In this document: positions 1 to 6,328 of the stretch, piece by piece
Layout of the letters: each line of letters starts with the position of its first letter
Numbering within the stretch: the stretch's first letter is position 1
Assembly: GCA_011523725.1 (NCBI GenBank)
Contig: WTGD01000228.1
Location: forward strand, 1-9,526
Length of the DNA stretch: 9,526 nt
Direction of reading: 5' to 3'
Source of the DNA: Nitrospinota bacterium
GTDB lineage: Bacteria; UBA8248
Notes under the pieces: generated by a model
What the model saw: only the letters and a program-made list of their open reading frames with translations
Database searches by the model: none
Told to the model about the DNA's origin: nothing
Made by a program: the position numbers and the translations under genes

Positions 1-2
1 GC

Positions 3-407
3 GGGGTCGCGCTCGCAGGGGCCGGGGCGGGCGCCATTCATGCCCTGGCGTATCCGCTCGGTTCGCGGTTCCACATCCCCCACGGAGTGAGCAATTCGCT
101 GATGTTCTCTCACGTCATGAAGGAAAACCACGCGGCGGCGCCGGAGAAATTCGCCCGCATCGCCCGTATCCTGGGCGAACCCATCGATGACATGTCCGAT
201 GCCGAAGCGGCGGCGCTTTCCGTCGGTGCTGTCGAGAAACTCTGTCGTGACTGCGGGGTGCCCACCCGGCTCGGCGAAGTGGACGTCCCCGCGCACGCCA
301 TCCCGGAGTTGGCCGAAGCCGCTTTCAAGCTCGAACGTCTGTTAAGCTGCAATCCCAAAGAGCTCACGCTTGAGGACATCGAGAGAATTTACCGCGCCGC
401 GGCCTGA
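3..407 (+). CDS. Iron-containing alcohol dehydrogenase, C-terminal part (5' truncated by window edge)
   Basis: The frame is open from base 3 with no stop until TGA at 405-407, so the gene begins before the window and about 134 C-terminal residues are present. They match the metal-binding helical domain of group III (iron-dependent) NAD(P)-alcohol dehydrogenases. HALAYPLG (H codon 39-41) and IPHGVSN (H codon 81-83) are spaced 14 residues apart, like the metal ligands H263 and H277 of E. coli FucO. The position equivalent to FucO H267 (MAHPLG) is Tyr here (codon 51-53). This enzyme group interconverts alcohols and aldehydes or ketones, or reduces maleylacetate, in the cytosol; the substrate cannot be told from this fragment. 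An internal GTG at 87 is not a start, because the family motif lies upstream of it. The stop is 2 nt before yqeC, so the two are probably cotranscribed. Confidence 0.9.
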   Translation, partial: GVALAGAGAGAIHALAYPLGSRFHIPHGVSNSLMFSHVMKENHAAAPEKFARIARILGEPIDDMSDAEAAALSVGAVEKLCRDCGVPTRLGEVDVPAHAIPELAEAAFKLERLLSCNPKELTLEDIERIYRAAA

Positions 408-409
408 AA

Positions 410-1195
410 ATGCCCATAAAATCAAACCTTTCGCAAAAGCTGCGCCCGCTGATGGACATCGCCCCCGGCGATATGGTCTGCGTCATGGGCGCCGGCGGCA
501 AGGCCACGCTCATGAAGCGGCTCATCCGGGAGATGCTCGATGAGCCGTTTCCCGTCATCATCACCAGTACGACGAACCTCCATGCACTAGATGGCGAAAA
601 TGCCCCGCCCGTTTTGCTGAGCGAAGAAGGTCGCGCCGAGTTGCATTCCGCCGCCCGGGACTGGTCCAGCCGCGGCGCCGTGGTCTGGGTGGAGAAAAAA
701 CTGCCCCAGAACATGTTTCGCGGCCTCGAGGCGAACCAGGTGGAAACGCTGCACACCTCGGGTTTTGACGGCGTGATGGTCGTGAAAACCGACGGCGCCA
801 GAAAACGGCTCATCAAGGCTCCCGGACCGGGTGAACCGGTCATACCCGCAGGGGCGACACATTGCGTGCTCGTGTTGGGACTCGCCGCAATCGGGCGAAC
901 AGCGGATGAGCGAATCGTCCATCGCCTGGAAAAAGTTCGCGCCATCGCAGGCTTAGAGGCCGGGGAAGTTATCGGAACACATCATCTGGCGAAATTGGCT
1001 TGTCATCCAGAGAGCTACCCGAGCCGCTTTCCGAACAGCGCAAAGCGAATACTATATTTGAGCCACTGCACTTCTCCCAAAGCCCTCGAGGACGCGCAAA
1101 CGATATTCGAGGCCGTACAGGACGGTATTTACGATTACCTGATCACGGGAGATTCCATCGCGGGAAATTTTTATAGCAGGGGGCAAGACGAATGA
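410..1195 (+). CDS. yqeC: YqeC-family accessory protein of selenium-dependent molybdenum hydroxylases
   Basis: This 261-residue protein has the hallmarks of the YqeC family. It has a glycine-rich nucleotide-binding loop GAGGKATL (27-34), a TSTT segment (52-55), and KTDGARKRLIKAPGPGEPVIP-like core sequence (126-146; EADGA...LKAP..EPVIP in relatives). VLGLAAIGR (155-163) and HRLEKV (171-176) follow. YqeC is known mainly by phylogenetic profiling as a partner of selenium-dependent molybdenum hydroxylases; its biochemical role is unproven, but an NTP-dependent or cofactor-modifying step is likely. The residue after the P-loop Lys is Ala (A32) where Thr/Ser is usual. It starts 2 nt after the dehydrogenase stop without a clear Shine-Dalgarno, so translation is probably coupled. 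Its TGA stop overlaps the ATG of the next gene (ATGA). A xanthine dehydrogenase-family subunit at 7137-9464 could be its client, although it is in a different operon. Confidence 0.82.
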   Translation: MPIKSNLSQKLRPLMDIAPGDMVCVMGAGGKATLMKRLIREMLDEPFPVIITSTTNLHALDGENAPPVLLSEEGRAELHSAARDWSSRGAVVWVEKKLPQNMFRGLEANQVETLHTSGFDGVMVVKTDGARKRLIKAPGPGEPVIPAGATHCVLVLGLAAIGRTADERIVHRLEKVRAIAGLEAGEVIGTHHLAKLACHPESYPSRFPNSAKRILYLSHCTSPKALEDAQTIFEAVQDGIYDYLITGDSIAGNFYSRGQDE

Positions 1196-2349
1196 TCGGC
1201 GCGGTTGCCATCAGGAAAACGCTTGAAGCCAGAAAAGATGAAATCATCGATCAAATCGCCCACGTGGTGAACATCGACTCCCCAACGTTTCCCAATACGG
1301 GAACAAATGCCATTTCCTCTTACTTTGCGGAAAAGTATCGCGCCATAGGAGCCGAGGTGGAGATGATGCCGGGTACGCGTGAAACGGGGGATCATCTACT
1401 GGCGACGTTTCACGGCGCGAGGAAAAACGGCCCCCATATATTCCTTATCGGGCATTGCGACACCGTTTTTCCAGAAGGCACTGCAGCGCAAAGACCGTTC
1501 ACCATGAAAGGCGAGATTGCCTATGGCCCCGGGGTAGCCGACATGAAGGGGTGTCTGGTGACTTGCCAATTCGCGATGGAAGCGTTGCTGGCCGAGGGTT
1601 TCGAGGAATTCGGGAAAATCAGTATTTTATATGACACCGATGAAGAGCGTGGAAATCCTTCGTCGAGGGGAGTTATAGAGCGAATCGGAGAAGACACCGC
1701 CGCTGCGTTGATCATCGAGTCCGGCCGAGCGAACGGCTCGACGGTCTCCTCACGGAAAGGAAGCTGCTTCGGAAGGCTGCTCGTAAGCGGCGTATCGGCT
1801 CATGCGGGCGTCGACCCCGAAAAAGGCAGAAGCGCCGTACACGAACTCGCCCACCAAATGGTGGCTATTCAGAAACTCGAGCGCGAAGGAGGGACCGTCA
1901 ACATCACCGGCCTCTCGGGAGGGCACAGGCCGCACATCGTGGCGGATGAGGCTTCCTGCCACGTCGAGGTGCGCGCGGAACGACAAGCGATTTTCGATTC
2001 CATGACGGATGAATTGCGCCGCATTACTTCCAGCCCCCATATCGAGGGAACGCGCTCGGAATTCCAGATACTGGGGGGGAGGCCCGTCATGGAGTTCAAC
2101 GCCGGAACGGAAAGGCTCGTCTCCATTGCGGCGGAAATCGCCGAGAACGCGGGCGTCAAATTTATGCACGCACCCAGCGGCGGGGGGTCCGACGGGAATT
2201 ATCTCTCCCCGCTCGGGGTCGCCGTTCTGGATGGTCTGGGACCTGTGGGGGGAAATCTGCACACGGATGAGGAATACCTGGAACTCGACTCCATCGCTCC
2301 AAGAGGCGCGCTACTTGGCGGGTTGGTCGAGCGTTTGTCCTCCGAATGA
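1192..2349 (+). CDS. M20 family zinc hydrolase (carboxypeptidase G2/ArgE/DapE-like)
   Basis: This is a 385-residue cytosolic-looking hydrolase with no signal peptide. All metal-site residues of the M20 fold are visible. GHCDT supplies H88 and D90, GPGVADMKG the bridging D117, and DTDEERG the catalytic base E151 and ligand E152. E176 in IIESG and H357 in NLHTDEEY complete the site. SAHAG (H204) marks the lid/dimerisation domain inserted at roughly 190-300. Spacing and flanking sequence (AYGPGVADMKG, GGGSDGNY) are closest to carboxypeptidase G2-like members, which hydrolyse C-terminal amino acids or N-acyl amino acids; the substrate here is unknown. The start overlaps the yqeC stop (ATGA), so the pair is translationally coupled. 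Some selenium-linked molybdenum hydroxylase loci carry an M20 hydrolase (YgeY), but this one looks CPG2-like rather than clearly YgeY. It ends 18 bp from the convergent CoA-transferase gene, and I see no hairpin terminator between them. Confidence 0.9.
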   Translation: MIGAVAIRKTLEARKDEIIDQIAHVVNIDSPTFPNTGTNAISSYFAEKYRAIGAEVEMMPGTRETGDHLLATFHGARKNGPHIFLIGHCDTVFPEGTAAQRPFTMKGEIAYGPGVADMKGCLVTCQFAMEALLAEGFEEFGKISILYDTDEERGNPSSRGVIERIGEDTAAALIIESGRANGSTVSSRKGSCFGRLLVSGVSAHAGVDPEKGRSAVHELAHQMVAIQKLEREGGTVNITGLSGGHRPHIVADEASCHVEVRAERQAIFDSMTDELRRITSSPHIEGTRSEFQILGGRPVMEFNAGTERLVSIAAEIAENAGVKFMHAPSGGGSDGNYLSPLGVAVLDGLGPVGGNLHTDEEYLELDSIAPRGALLGGLVERLSSE

Positions 2350-2367
2350 GGCGGTGTCCAGGGTTCC

Positions 2368-3612
2368 TTAGTCCTCCAGGGGAATTCCGACTTCCGATCG
2401 GGGTTTGGGTTCCGCGACCACCTCATCCTTGAGCAAGGTTTCTATCTTCTCGCCGCTGAACCCCAGGAAACAAGACAGAATCTCGCGGGTATGCTCGCCG
2501 TGCAAAGGGGCCGGTCCTTGCACCTTGCCCGGATGCTCGGAAAATTTCGGAGGAACACCGGTAGTGTTCACTTTACCCAGAAGCGTATGATTCGTTTCCA
2601 CCACCATCCCTCTGTGGCGAACCTGCTTATCTTCGAGCGCTTCGCCGACATCATAAACCGGGCCGCAGGGAATCCCCTTTTCCTCCAGTAATCTCAGCCA
2701 CTCATTCCCGTTTCGTCTGCAAAGATACCGCTCCAAGATGGGGATGAGCTGATCGCGATTTTTCGCGCGGCTTGGGATGTCTACGAACCTCGGGTCATTC
2801 GCCAGTTCGGGAGCTTCGATGATGTCACAGAAATAACCCCAGAACCGATCGCTCGTGACACCGATGATGATTTCCTTATCCTTGGCCTTGAGCGCCTGAT
2901 AGGGGACGATTTGAAAATGGGCCGAACCCCACCGTTCGCTCATGCTGCCATCCATGAAATAGCAACCGCTCAGGTTGGTGAGCAGTGACACACTGCTGTC
3001 TAGAAGCGACAGATCGATGTATTGCCCCCTGCCCGTCTTCTCCCTGGCGAACAATGCGCTACTTACGCTATAAGCCGCCCACATGCCCGCCGTGAGGTCG
3101 CTGAGCGGAACCCCGGCCTTGCAAGGTCCGCCATCCGGTTCTCCCGTTGCGCTCATGATGCCGCTCATCGCCTGTCCGACGATGTCGAAACCCGCGCGTT
3201 CCCGATAAGGGCCCGTCTGCCCGAAGCCGGAGACGGACACGTATATCAATCGAGGATTCAAGGCGGACAGCGCCTCATACCCGACGCCCAGGCGCTCCGT
3301 GACGCCGGGGCGAAAATTCTCGACAACCACGTCCACCTTTTTTGCAATGGCGCGGGCTATCTCGAGGCCTTCGCTTTTTTTGAGGTCGACCACGATACCC
3401 TTCTTGCCGTGGTTCACACCCAAAAAATAGGCGCTTTCTCCTTTCTTGAACGGAGGGCCCCAGGTGCGGGTTTCATCGCCGTTTCCGGGAGATTCGAGCT
3501 TGATGATTTCCGCACCCAGATCCGAGAGCATCGTGGTGCAAAAAGGCCCGGCAAGGATTCGGGACAAGTCCAACACGCGAATTCCCTTCAATGGTCCCTG
3601 TGCGTCCATCAT
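2368..3612 (-). CDS. CaiB/BaiF (class III) CoA-transferase
   Basis: This protein of about 414 residues transfers CoA between carboxylic acids through an aspartyl-CoA thioester, as formyl-CoA transferase and carnitine CoA-transferase do. Evidence includes PLKGIRVLDLSRILAGPF near the N-terminus, DLGAEIIKLE, FLGVNHGKKGIVVDLK, VDVVVENFRPGV, YVSVSGFGQTGPY, and AGVPLSDLTAG, which holds the catalytic Asp (D174 counted from the first possible Met). The GRGQYIDLSLLDS and GIPCGPVYDVGE segments follow. The acid substrate cannot be assigned. Three in-frame ATGs lie at 3618, 3612 and 3609. The AGGA at 3618-3621 overlaps the first, sits 5 nt before the second and 8 nt before the third, so I prefer 3612 (or 3609). 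It runs in the same direction as thiE-thiL but is separated from thiL by about 250 bp, so it may have its own promoter. Confidence 0.93.
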   Translation of the reverse strand: MMDAQGPLKGIRVLDLSRILAGPFCTTMLSDLGAEIIKLESPGNGDETRTWGPPFKKGESAYFLGVNHGKKGIVVDLKKSEGLEIARAIAKKVDVVVENFRPGVTERLGVGYEALSALNPRLIYVSVSGFGQTGPYRERAGFDIVGQAMSGIMSATGEPDGGPCKAGVPLSDLTAGMWAAYSVSSALFAREKTGRGQYIDLSLLDSSVSLLTNLSGCYFMDGSMSERWGSAHFQIVPYQALKAKDKEIIIGVTSDRFWGYFCDIIEAPELANDPRFVDIPSRAKNRDQLIPILERYLCRRNGNEWLRLLEEKGIPCGPVYDVGEALEDKQVRHRGMVVETNHTLLGKVNTTGVPPKFSEHPGKVQGPAPLHGEHTREILSCFLGFSGEKIETLLKDEVVAEPKPRSEVGIPLED

Positions 3613-3867
3613 CCCCATCCTGAATAATAAGCTAGAAGGTGTTTGCGAAAGTATAGAATTTGCAAAGGGACGGGGCAGTCTGTCAAGGAATCTTGATGAA
3701 ATTCAACGCGCATCTTTCGGCATCGGGATGATGGGAGAATCTTTGCGTATCCGCGCAGATTCAGCCGACGCAGAACACAAACTCCGGGGCCAAACGCGAA
3801 AAAGATCAACTTTCACAACGGGAGCGTCTGGCTTGGGTGATATGCTGTTTATCTATAACGAAACCTT
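3613..3867. other. Intergenic region between thiL and the CoA-transferase gene
   Basis: About 255 bp separate the stop of thiL from the CoA-transferase start (both minus strand). Only short spurious frames run through it, and none looks like protein. I see no strong hairpin with a T-run that would terminate thiL. A TATACT hexamer (minus strand, 3650-3655) lies about 40 nt upstream of the start and is a possible -10 box. A perfect TTGACA (minus strand, 3681-3686) is also present, but 25 nt away from it, which is too far for a normal sigma-70 pair. Nothing else is recognisable. Confidence 0.5.
3650..3655 (-). promoter_or_regulatory. Possible -10 box for the CoA-transferase gene
   Basis: TATACT on the minus strand matches the sigma-70 -10 consensus at five of six positions and lies about 38 nt before the preferred start. 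The hexamer 17 nt upstream (CTGCCC) is a poor -35, so this is only a candidate. Confidence 0.25.
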
Positions 3868-4896
3868 TCACCCGGAAAAATGCTCCCAAGCGAAGTTTTC
3901 CAGCGCAAAAATCCCGTCTGCGCGTTTAAGGGAAATCCCTTCAAAAGACGGCACTATTTCTCCGATGGGCGTGAGCAGCGCCCCTCCCGCTTGTCGGACG
4001 ATTTCCTGAAGCGCTTCAACGGATTCAGGGGGCGTCGTGACGAGAAGTTCGTAGTCCTCTCCGCCGTACAGCGCCCACTCGCTGGGCTTTTTCGCGGCGA
4101 CAGAGGCTGCTTCGAGTAAGGTGCTGGAAACGGGTAATTCGGATTCCCAGAGGAGCGCGCCTACTCCGCTCGCCTCACACAGATGACGGATATCGCCCGC
4201 CAGCCCATCACTGATGTCCATCATGGCGTTGGCCAGCCCCGATTCCGAGATTGCTACCCCCTCCGCAACACAGGGCTGCGGCTTGAGTTGCGCGCGGGTG
4301 ATCGAGGCGTGCACGTCTTCGCTAAGCTGGATGTGCGGCCTGGAGGAGAAGTGAAGCCCTGCTGCGGCATTGCCCAAATGCCCCGTCACCAGAATCCGAT
4401 CCCCTATATTGGCACCGCTCCGGCGAAGTATCTTCTCTTCCACCACCTCGCCGACGAGAAACACGTCGACGAACAATGGACCACTCGTCCGCGTGACGTT
4501 TCCGCCCAGCACCAAAATGTCGTACTGCTCCGAGAGCGCGCGAACGCCACCATACATCTCATCAAGAAACGAAATGGGCGTCTCTTCGGGTATCCCCAAT
4601 GAGATGAGAGCAAAACGCGGCCTTCCCCCCATGGCCGCCACGTCGCTCATGTTCACCGCCAGCGACTTGTAACCCACGGCGAAACCGGAAACATTTTCCG
4701 AAGACGGGAAATGCATGCCGCCGACCTGTGCATCGCACGTCACGACCCAGCATTTTCCATCCGCCGCCTTGATGATGGCCGCATCATCCCCGTTCCCCAC
4801 GATGACGTCCGCATCGTTTCCAACCGAGCCGAGCTTTTTTCTCAGGCGCTCTATCAGGGCGAATTCGCCAATCTCTTTTGCTGATTTGTCATTCAC
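3868..4896 (-). CDS. thiL: Thiamine-monophosphate kinase
   Basis: ThiL phosphorylates thiamine monophosphate with ATP to make thiamine diphosphate, the last step of the pathway, in the cytosol. The 342-residue length is typical. Visible motifs of the AIRS/PurM-like kinase fold are GNGDDAA (34-40), TCDAQVGGMHF (53-63; TDxxVEGVHF in most relatives), GYKSLAVNMSDVAAMGG (75-91), GGNVTRTSGP (131-140), MMDISDGLAGDI (225-236) and YGGEDYELL (278-286). GGN replaces the more usual GGD of the metal-binding loop, and VGG replaces VEG. SelD belongs to the same superfamily but has a different N-terminal Cys/Sec-containing loop that is absent here. The start is GTG at 4894-4896, overlapping the thiE stop (GTGA), with AGAGG 8-9 nt upstream. 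The tight overlap with thiE supports a thiamine operon. Confidence 0.94.
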   Translation of the reverse strand: MNDKSAKEIGEFALIERLRKKLGSVGNDADVIVGNGDDAAIIKAADGKCWVVTCDAQVGGMHFPSSENVSGFAVGYKSLAVNMSDVAAMGGRPRFALISLGIPEETPISFLDEMYGGVRALSEQYDILVLGGNVTRTSGPLFVDVFLVGEVVEEKILRRSGANIGDRILVTGHLGNAAAGLHFSSRPHIQLSEDVHASITRAQLKPQPCVAEGVAISESGLANAMMDISDGLAGDIRHLCEASGVGALLWESELPVSSTLLEAASVAAKKPSEWALYGGEDYELLVTTPPESVEALQEIVRQAGGALLTPIGEIVPSFEGISLKRADGIFALENFAWEHFSG

Positions 4897-5537
4897 CCTC
4901 TCGCCCTCTCGATTCGATTGCGCAACTCCCTGGTCGCGGCTTCCGGGTCGGACGCCCCCATCACCGCGCCGATAACGGCAACACCGGAGGCGCCGGCTTC
5001 GATGACGGGCTCCACGTTTTCGACGCCGATTCCCCCGATAGCGACGGCGGGCAAGCCGGGGGCGTGTTCAATAATCCGCCGGAATCCTTCCGACCCGATC
5101 GGCGCTCTGGCGTCAGCTTTGCTCCCCGTCGCATATATGGGACCTACGCAGATATAATCCGCGTCCTCATCTGCGGCCCGCGACTCCCATTCGGATTTTC
5201 CGGCTGTCACGCAAAAAAACAACGTATCTCCGGCTATCGCCCTGGCCCTTGGGAGCGGAAAATCCCCCTGTCCCAGATGCACCCCGTCCGCGCCGCAAGC
5301 CATGGCAACGTCCACCCGATCGTTCACCGTAAAGGCGCAGCCGGTTCCCTCCAGAGCCTCTCGCAACTCATCCGCCAAGCGAATCAACTCCACGCCGCTC
5401 AAGTTTTTCTCACGAAGCTGGATCATACCGGCTCCACTCATCGCGGCCGCCCGAACCGCGTCCCTCAGTTTCCACCCGGAAACCTGGGACAATATCTTCC
5501 GGTCAGTGATGACGACCAGTGATGGATCAAATTCCAT
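4893..5537 (-). CDS. thiE: Thiamine-phosphate synthase
   Basis: ThiE joins hydroxymethylpyrimidine diphosphate and thiazole phosphate into thiamine phosphate, which ThiL then phosphorylates. The 214 residues form a TIM barrel with the expected motifs: VVITDR (8-13), MIQLREK (38-44) for diphosphate binding, VNDRVDVA (71-78), and GADGVHLGQGD (82-92) with the Mg-binding Asp. ADYICVGPIYATGSK (126-140) and AIGGIGVENVEPVIEAGASGVAVIGAVMGA (about 166-195) for phosphate binding complete the set. The segment CVTAGKSEWE replaces the usual GxSxHxxxE, a modest variation. The start ATG at 5537 is preceded by GGAGG with 5 nt spacing, a strong Shine-Dalgarno. It overlaps thiL by 4 nt. I found no THI-box (TPP riboswitch) in its leader. 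Confidence 0.95.
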   Translation of the reverse strand: MEFDPSLVVITDRKILSQVSGWKLRDAVRAAAMSGAGMIQLREKNLSGVELIRLADELREALEGTGCAFTVNDRVDVAMACGADGVHLGQGDFPLPRARAIAGDTLFFCVTAGKSEWESRAADEDADYICVGPIYATGSKADARAPIGSEGFRRIIEHAPGLPAVAIGGIGVENVEPVIEAGASGVAVIGAVMGASDPEAATRELRNRIERARG

Positions 5538-5576
5538 CGCGTCCTCCGAGCAGGCAAGAGCAAAACGACCTCATTG

Positions 5577-5606
5577 ATAATGAAACACGACTACCACGAT
5601 AAGCAA
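5577..5606 (-). promoter_or_regulatory. Possible thiE-thiL promoter
   Basis: On the minus strand TTGCTT (5601-5606, three of six matches to the -35 consensus) is followed after 18 nt by CATTAT (5577-5582, four of six matches to the -10 consensus). The -10 box lies about 40 nt upstream of the thiE start and overlaps one ATTGAT half-site. The matches are modest, so this is tentative. Confidence 0.25.
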
Positions 5607-5631
5607 CACAACCCATGCTGAAGAATGCGTT

Positions 5632-5659
5632 CATCAATAAGAGGAGACATACATTGATG
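5632..5659. repeat. Inverted repeat CATCAAT-N14-ATTGATG, possible operator
   Basis: The arms CATCAAT (5632-5638) and ATTGATG (5653-5659) are perfect reverse complements. Their centres are 21 nt apart, two helical turns, as expected for a dimeric regulator. Related half-sites occur at 5572-5578 (CATTGAT) and 5711-5717 (TCATCAA). No regulator gene lies next to it. Confidence 0.35.
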
Positions 5660-5715
5660 TGGAGCGTATCGCTTGCGCATTTCTCCTATGCTTGAGAATC
5701 TCTTCCCTTATCATC

Positions 5716-5723
5716 AAAGGAGG
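5716..5723 (+). promoter_or_regulatory. Strong Shine-Dalgarno of the selenoprotein gene
   Basis: AAAGGAGG, nearly the full anti-Shine-Dalgarno complement, ends 5 nt before the ATG at 5729. It fixes the start of the selenoprotein. No comparable site stands at a proper distance before the internal ATG at 5975; the nearest, GGAGGG at 5954-5959, is 15 nt away. Confidence 0.85.
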
Positions 5724-5728
5724 ACGTC

Positions 5729-6328
5729 ATGAACTGGATTCAACCCATCTCTCCGGACGCCGCGGAGGGAGCCACGAAAGAAATCATCTATGACCTGCGC
5801 AAGGCGAAAAAACCCATTCCAAAAATGTTTCTGGAGATAGGCAGAAGACCTGGGGTTTTAGCCGGGCGTGAAATGCTCCGCAGCGCCGTACATGGCGGCT
5901 CCAGCCTCGGCACGAGGCGGGCGGAGTTGCTCGCTTTCTACGTGGCGGCACATGGAGGGTGATACGGCTGAGCGATGAATCACGGGCAGTTGTTCCGTGT
6001 CGCATGCGATGACGCCTCCATCGCCGAAGTGGCCGAGGTGCTGGACGACCCGAAGCGAGCGGGAATCCTCGACCCGGCGGACCGCGCCATGCTCGCCTAT
6101 GCGGAGAAATTCACCCACACGCCCCACGAAATGGAAAAAACGGACATCGATAGCCTGAGGCTTGTCGGCTTCAGCGAAGAGAATATTGTGGACATCATCG
6201 CGACTACGGCCTACAGAAACTTTGCCAATTCGATCAATTACGCCTTCGGGCATGTGGAGCAGAATCCCGAAGGACCCGAAGAGTTGCAGGCCGCCATCGA
6301 GAGGTTGAAAAATAAAATTCGTGGCTAA
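5729..6328 (+). CDS. AhpD-like (carboxymuconolactone decarboxylase-fold) selenoprotein with a UxxU active site
   Basis: Read through two in-frame TGA codons (5960-5962 and 5969-5971), this is one 199-residue protein that normal gene calling would split. The N-terminal half (MNWIQPISP..., 1-77) and C-terminal half (82-199, with DPADRAMLAYAEKFT and GFSEENIVDIIATTAYRNFANSINYAFG) together match the peroxidase-related AhpD-like family over its usual length. The two TGAs fall on the CxxC positions, giving U78-Y79-G80-U81-x3-H85. E66 lies 12 residues before U78. In M. tuberculosis AhpD the equivalents are E118, C130, C133 and H137, with identical spacings. AhpD-type proteins use this thiol pair and a Glu/His relay for peroxide or disulfide reduction; a diselenol should do the same chemistry, but the substrate is unknown. 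A SECIS-like hairpin follows directly. The start has a very strong Shine-Dalgarno. The 3' end overlaps the DUF1499 gene by 8 nt. The alternative, a pseudogene with two nonsense mutations exactly on both catalytic Cys codons, is unlikely. Confidence 0.9.
5972..6003 (+). promoter_or_regulatory. Putative bacterial SECIS element
   Basis: The element is a stem-loop directly after the second TGA. GCGA (5972-5975) pairs with TCGC (6000-6003). After a 5-nt bulge TGAAT on the 5' side, CACGG (5981-5985) pairs with CCGTG (5995-5999), closing a 9-nt loop GCAGTTGTT (5986-5994). The first loop base is G, as in the bacterial SECIS consensus (a short upper stem, a small apical loop and a G in its first two bases). 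The loop begins 23 nt after the first TGA and 14 nt after the second, so the first fits the usual spacing well and the second is at the short limit. It lies within the coding region, as bacterial SECIS elements do. The fold was made by eye. Confidence 0.75.

Larger units (their letters stand above)
5538..5728. other. Divergent intergenic region between thiE and the selenoprotein gene
   Basis: This AT-richer 191-bp region must hold the promoters of both the thiE-thiL operon (leftward) and the selenoprotein-DUF1499 operon (rightward). It contains four copies of an ATTGAT/ATCAA-type half-site, two of them forming a perfect 7-bp inverted repeat. No convincing ORF, riboswitch or terminator is visible. 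Confidence 0.6.

Noticed and set aside
1193..2349. Other TGA codons at gene ends (yqeC, M20 hydrolase) as further selenocysteine sites.
   Set aside because: The proteins are complete at these stops, the sequence beyond does not extend the families, and no SECIS-like hairpin is placed after them.
2340..2400. Bidirectional terminator between the convergent M20 and CoA-transferase genes.
   Set aside because: Only a 4-bp CCGA/TCGG pairing inside coding sequence was seen, with no T-run on either strand.
3650..3686. Sigma-70 promoter pairing the perfect TTGACA (3681-3686) with TATACT (3650-3655) on the minus strand.
   Set aside because: The spacer is 25 nt, well beyond 16-18 nt. Only the TATACT is kept, as a weak candidate.
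3868..4896. SelD (selenophosphate synthetase), tempting because of the nearby selenoprotein.
   Set aside because: The protein has ThiL motifs and length and overlaps thiE. It lacks the N-terminal Gly-rich Cys/Sec loop of SelD.
5538..5728. TPP riboswitch upstream of thiE.
   Set aside because: The leader was read on the minus strand and lacks the conserved THI-box segments (CUGAGA, GGACCUGAU-like and the terminal ACCGNCGNAGGGA-like part).
5729..6328. Pseudogene, or two separate small genes (5729-5962 and 5975-6328).
   Set aside because: Both parts share one frame, together make a full-length family member, and the only interruptions are two TGAs exactly at the CxxC cysteine codons followed by a SECIS-like hairpin. 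The second ATG has no properly spaced ribosome binding site.
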